From the NCBI RefSeq assembly GCF_900766305.1, contig NZ_CAAFUZ010000087.1, forward strand, positions 1 through 10,104: a stretch of 10,104 nt of DNA, read 5' to 3'. The translations under genes were made by a program, and so were the position numbers. The notes beneath the pieces are model-generated. The model worked only from the letters and a program-made list of their open reading frames with translations, did not search any database and was not told the DNA's origin. The first letter of the stretch is position 1; the number at the start of each line of letters is the position of its first letter. Below are positions 8,487 through 10,104 of this stretch, one piece after another. This DNA is from an uncultured Gemella sp. Lineage in GTDB: Bacteria; Bacillota; Bacilli; Staphylococcales; Gemellaceae.

Positions 8487-8530
8487 AAAAAATTCTAGAT
8501 AAATAAAAATCTTCTTATCTATCTAGAATT
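8487..8530 (-). terminator. Rho-independent terminator of the YkvI-like gene
   Basis: AATTCTAGATA (8491-8501) is the exact reverse complement of TATCTAGAATT (8520-8530). On the minus strand the stem runs into six T residues (8492-8487). The stem starts only 7 bases past the stop codon of the membrane protein gene. It is AT-rich with an 18-base loop, so it may be only moderately efficient. It separates this gene from the recX cluster. Confidence 0.7.
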
Positions 8531-8537
8531 CATGTTT

Positions 8538-9839
8538 TTAAAGTTTATATTTAGGATCTTTCTTTCTTAGCTCTAATTCTTTATCCGCAAATTCCTTTAC
8601 ATCATCTTCACTATCGACGATTTCTTTAGCATATTCCTTTACATCAGCTTTCAAAGACTCTCCTTCTACAACAGAATCTTCACTTAAATTATCTAAGATA
8701 GCTTGATCTTTTTTAGTAAATTGTCTATTATCATCATGTTTTTTTATTGCTAATCTTATCATTTTACGACGTAAAAATGTTTCCTTCACTATATCTTGAT
8801 GACTTCTTGTCCATGATAAAAATAATACAAATAATAATACGATACCCATATATCCTAATGCGGGATACGCATAAGAAATTAAATCTTTGAACCCAGCAAA
8901 ACTACATAGATATCCAACAACAACTATTATAATTATATTAATTTTCAACTTCTTATCATCATTTGAAGAAAAACGTTTCGCTGTTGCATAAAATAAACTA
9001 AAAGCAGTATTAAAGATTAAAGCAAAAATAACTAATGCATAAAAAACAGCCAACCACGGATTAATATCCTTTACAATTTTTAATATCGGTATTTCAGCAT
9101 CTATTATATCAGCACTATTAGCAAAAAGAGTTGCTGTTGCGAACAGAATTAAAACCCCTACCATTATACCACCAAGAGCTCCACCTTTTTTAGCAACACC
9201 TATTCTTACGACTGAGCCACCTAGAACAAATGCCATAGACACACCAGTTAACACGCAAAGAGAGAAGTAGTTAATTACAGATATCCAAATATTTGGCATC
9301 GAAGATGGAATAGTTTTAGAAACTTCATCCAACATACCATAATCATAACTCTTCCCTACAAATGTATAAATTGTTATTAACAATATCAATACAAACACTA
9401 TCGGAGTGAAAATCCCTAAAATACTAGTTATCTTCTCAAAATCCAAAAATGCCACAATTACTATCATAACTGCACAAAGAAGCGCTCCAACCCAATTCGG
9501 TATTCCAAATTGTTGCTTTAAATTCGATCCAGCTCCAGCTAACATAACAAAACCTATAACAAAATTAGAAATTATTAAAGTCCAGTCAATTATCTTATTT
9601 AAAATTGGTGTAGTTATTTCTCCAAAAACTTCTTGGTGATTATCAGCTTGATAATAAGAGCCTAATGTCAATATAATTTTCCCAAAAATCATATTCAAGA
9701 TTCCTAAAACTACAACACCAATCAATCCTACTTTACCAAAACTTAAAAAGTATTGTAGAATATCCTGTCCTGATGATAAACCTGCTCCAACTATCACACC
9801 AACATAAGCTAGTGCTATTCTTAATGATTCATTTTTCAT
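8538..9839 (-). CDS. YkvI-family polytopic membrane protein (uncharacterised, LeuT-fold-like transporter)
   Basis: The 433-residue product is an integral membrane protein with about ten predicted helices, near residues 7-28, 37-59, 82-103, 115-134, 139-161, 185-208, 221-241, 261-285, 300-319 and 324-344. It resembles the YkvI group (COG3814-type), whose substrate is unknown and which is related to amino-acid/cation symporters of the APC/LeuT fold. The first helix contains VGAGLSSGQDILQYF, a glycine/serine-rich break like the unwound substrate-binding helix of that fold. Residues 345-433 form a charged, presumably cytoplasmic tail that is extra compared with the roughly 350-residue core. The tail carries a 14-residue tandem repeat. 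The ATG is preceded by AAAGGTAGGT. It is monocistronic between its terminator and the IS end. Family placement is fairly sure; a transported substrate cannot be named. Confidence 0.8.
   Translation of the reverse strand: MKNESLRIALAYVGVIVGAGLSSGQDILQYFLSFGKVGLIGVVVLGILNMIFGKIILTLGSYYQADNHQEVFGEITTPILNKIIDWTLIISNFVIGFVMLAGAGSNLKQQFGIPNWVGALLCAVMIVIVAFLDFEKITSILGIFTPIVFVLILLITIYTFVGKSYDYGMLDEVSKTIPSSMPNIWISVINYFSLCVLTGVSMAFVLGGSVVRIGVAKKGGALGGIMVGVLILFATATLFANSADIIDAEIPILKIVKDINPWLAVFYALVIFALIFNTAFSLFYATAKRFSSNDDKKLKINIIIIVVVGYLCSFAGFKDLISYAYPALGYMGIVLLFVLFLSWTRSHQDIVKETFLRRKMIRLAIKKHDDNRQFTKKDQAILDNLSEDSVVEGESLKADVKEYAKEIVDSEDDVKEFADKELELRKKDPKYKL
8587..8646 (-). repeat. 42-bp-spaced direct repeat in the tail of the YkvI-like gene
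   Basis: Positions 8587-8604 and 8629-8646 match at 17 of 18 bases and are offset by 42 bases, exactly 14 codons. In the protein this gives DVKEYAKE (399-406) followed by DVKEFADKE (413-421). An in-frame tandem duplication of a charged 14-residue unit is the simplest reading. The tail is probably helical. Confidence 0.6.
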
Positions 9840-9926
9840 TTTGACCTACCTTTCTTGCTATATACTACTTATAAATATCTTTTATTATGGGAGTGACTCA
9901 AAAATCGTGATTTCTAGAAACTGATA
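9840..9926 (-). promoter_or_regulatory. Upstream region of the YkvI-like gene, bordering the IS end
   Basis: This 87-bp stretch holds the ribosome binding site AAAGGTAGGT (9853-9844 on the minus strand) and AT-rich -10-like sequences. Examples are TATAAG near 9867-9872 and CATAAT near 9884-9889, but neither has a well-spaced -35. It also contains the inverted repeat GAGT-G-ACTC (9891-9899) and the palindrome TTTCTAGAAA (9911-9920). Either could be an operator, or part of a larger inverted repeat cut by the insertion. No promoter can be assigned with confidence. Confidence 0.3.
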
Positions 9927-9928
9927 TG

Positions 9929-9963
9929 TACCCCTTTTACTGGACAATCCAGTGAAAGGGGTA
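9929..9963 (+). promoter_or_regulatory. Terminal hairpin of the IS that covers the transposase ribosome binding site
   Basis: TACCCCTTTTACTGGA (9929-9944) and TCCAGTGAAAGGGGTA (9948-9963) pair over 16 positions with one T-G wobble and a three-base loop. The Shine-Dalgarno AAAGGGG (9955-9961), 8 bases before the ATG at 9970, lies inside the right arm. Transcription entering from outside the element would fold this hairpin and hide the site. That is an established way for insertion sequences to limit transposase made by read-through. The structure is seen; the role is inferred by analogy. Confidence 0.65.
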
Positions 9964-9969
9964 TTTATT

Positions 9970-10104
9970 ATGCGTTATAGTTTTGAATTTAAAGTAAAAT
10001 GTGTTGAGATGTATGAAAGAGAGTAATATCCAGATACACCTAATGGAATAACCACTAGAAAATTTAGAGATACTATTAGGAAATGGAAAAGAATGGTCGA
10101 TTCT
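9970..10104 (+). pseudogene. orfA-like IS transposase N-terminus with an in-frame stop codon
   Basis: The ATG at 9970 opens MRYSFEFKVKCVEMYERE, then TAA at 10024-10026, and the same frame continues without further stops to the window edge as YPDTPNGITTRKFRDTIRKW and six more residues. From memory, related IS3-type transposases of Firmicutes run F-E-F-K...C-V-E-(L/M)-Y-(R)-x-G-K-W-P-E-T-P-x-G-I, then F-R-x-(T/A)-I-R-x-W. The stop therefore falls where a sense codon, probably Lys, is expected. A single AAA-to-TAA change would explain it. The ribosome binding site AAAGGGG is intact. The copy is probably inactive unless the stop is read through or translation restarts downstream. The rest of the gene is off the window, so the total extent of decay is unknown. 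Confidence 0.65.

Larger units (their letters stand above)
8302..8537 (-). other. 236-bp intergenic region between the YkvI-like gene and recX
   Basis: This very AT-rich gap carries the terminator of the upstream gene (8487-8530) and the recX promoter (8343-8351). Between them are further inverted repeats. The largest is at 8445-8455 with 8468-8479: 11 pairs with one bulged base and a 12-base loop. Smaller ones are AACTA/TAGTT (8400-8404 with 8416-8420) and AGATT/AATCT (8385-8389 with 8395-8399). On the minus strand the last is followed by a run of six T and could be a weak back-up terminator. I see no convincing small gene. Confidence 0.45.
9927..10104 (+). mobile_element. Left end of an insertion sequence (IS3-family-like), cut by the window edge
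   Basis: The element appears to begin at TGTACCCC (9927). It starts with TG, and the stretch TGTACCCCTTTTACTGGACA has the look of terminal repeats of the IS150/IS3 group (TGTAC... TGGAC). It is followed by a compact hairpin and then a plus-strand reading frame beginning at 9970 that resembles the N-terminal helix-turn-helix part of IS3-type transposases. The right end, second reading frame and target-site duplication lie outside the window, so the boundary at 9927 is provisional. It is the only plus-strand gene material here and sits about 90 bp upstream of the divergent YkvI-like gene. Confidence 0.6.

Noticed and set aside
8302..8537. Riboswitch or T-box leader before recX
   Set aside because: The hairpins are short and AT-rich, none of the conserved motifs of known leader classes is visible, and the best promoter lies downstream of them.
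9406..9639. Plus-strand open frame inside the YkvI-like gene
   Set aside because: It is antisense to the transmembrane segments of a clear membrane protein gene, with no independent evidence.

Overview
The window is low-GC DNA with tightly packed genes on one strand. It reads as a chromosomal segment of a low-GC Firmicute (Bacillota). The protein sequences and gene neighbours resemble Bacillales/Lactobacillales, and a Gemella-like organism is my best guess. That genus call is an impression from sequence style and cannot be proved from the window alone.

Layout from right to left, which is the direction of transcription for all intact genes. At the far right (about 9927-10104, plus strand) is the left end of an insertion sequence that looks IS3-family. 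It has a strong terminal hairpin and the first codons of an orfA-like transposase, which is interrupted by an in-frame TAA. Next, on the minus strand, is a stand-alone gene for a ten-helix membrane protein of the YkvI type (8538-9839), with its own terminator (8487-8530). A 236-bp gap with several AT-rich hairpins and a good extended -10 promoter (8343-8351) follows. Then comes a five-gene minus-strand cluster: recX (7510-8301), lepA (5680-7497), hemW (4547-5680), rnc (3733-4446) and smc (157-3711). Spacings are 12 bp, a 1-bp overlap, 100 bp and 21 bp, which suggests one operon. It ends in a strong hairpin terminator (52-98), preceded in the direction of transcription by a perfect 30-bp palindrome. 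At the extreme left edge a perfect extended -10 box and a G-rich ribosome binding site announce another minus-strand gene just outside the window.

The five clustered genes are housekeeping: RecA modulation (RecX), translation elongation (LepA/EF4), a heme-chaperone-type radical SAM protein (HemW), double-stranded RNA cleavage (RNase III) and chromosome condensation (SMC). They share no single pathway. The cluster looks like the common lepA-hemW pair joined to the common rnc-smc pair, with recX in front.

I see no defence system, CRISPR array, tRNA/rRNA gene or clearly new multi-gene system. The most interesting signal is in the rnc leader. Two in-frame start codons each have a well-placed Shine-Dalgarno, and a single anti-Shine-Dalgarno stretch between them could pair with either one. 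Secondary points are the transposase nonsense codon, the repeat-bearing tail on the YkvI-like protein, and the tandem hairpins after smc.
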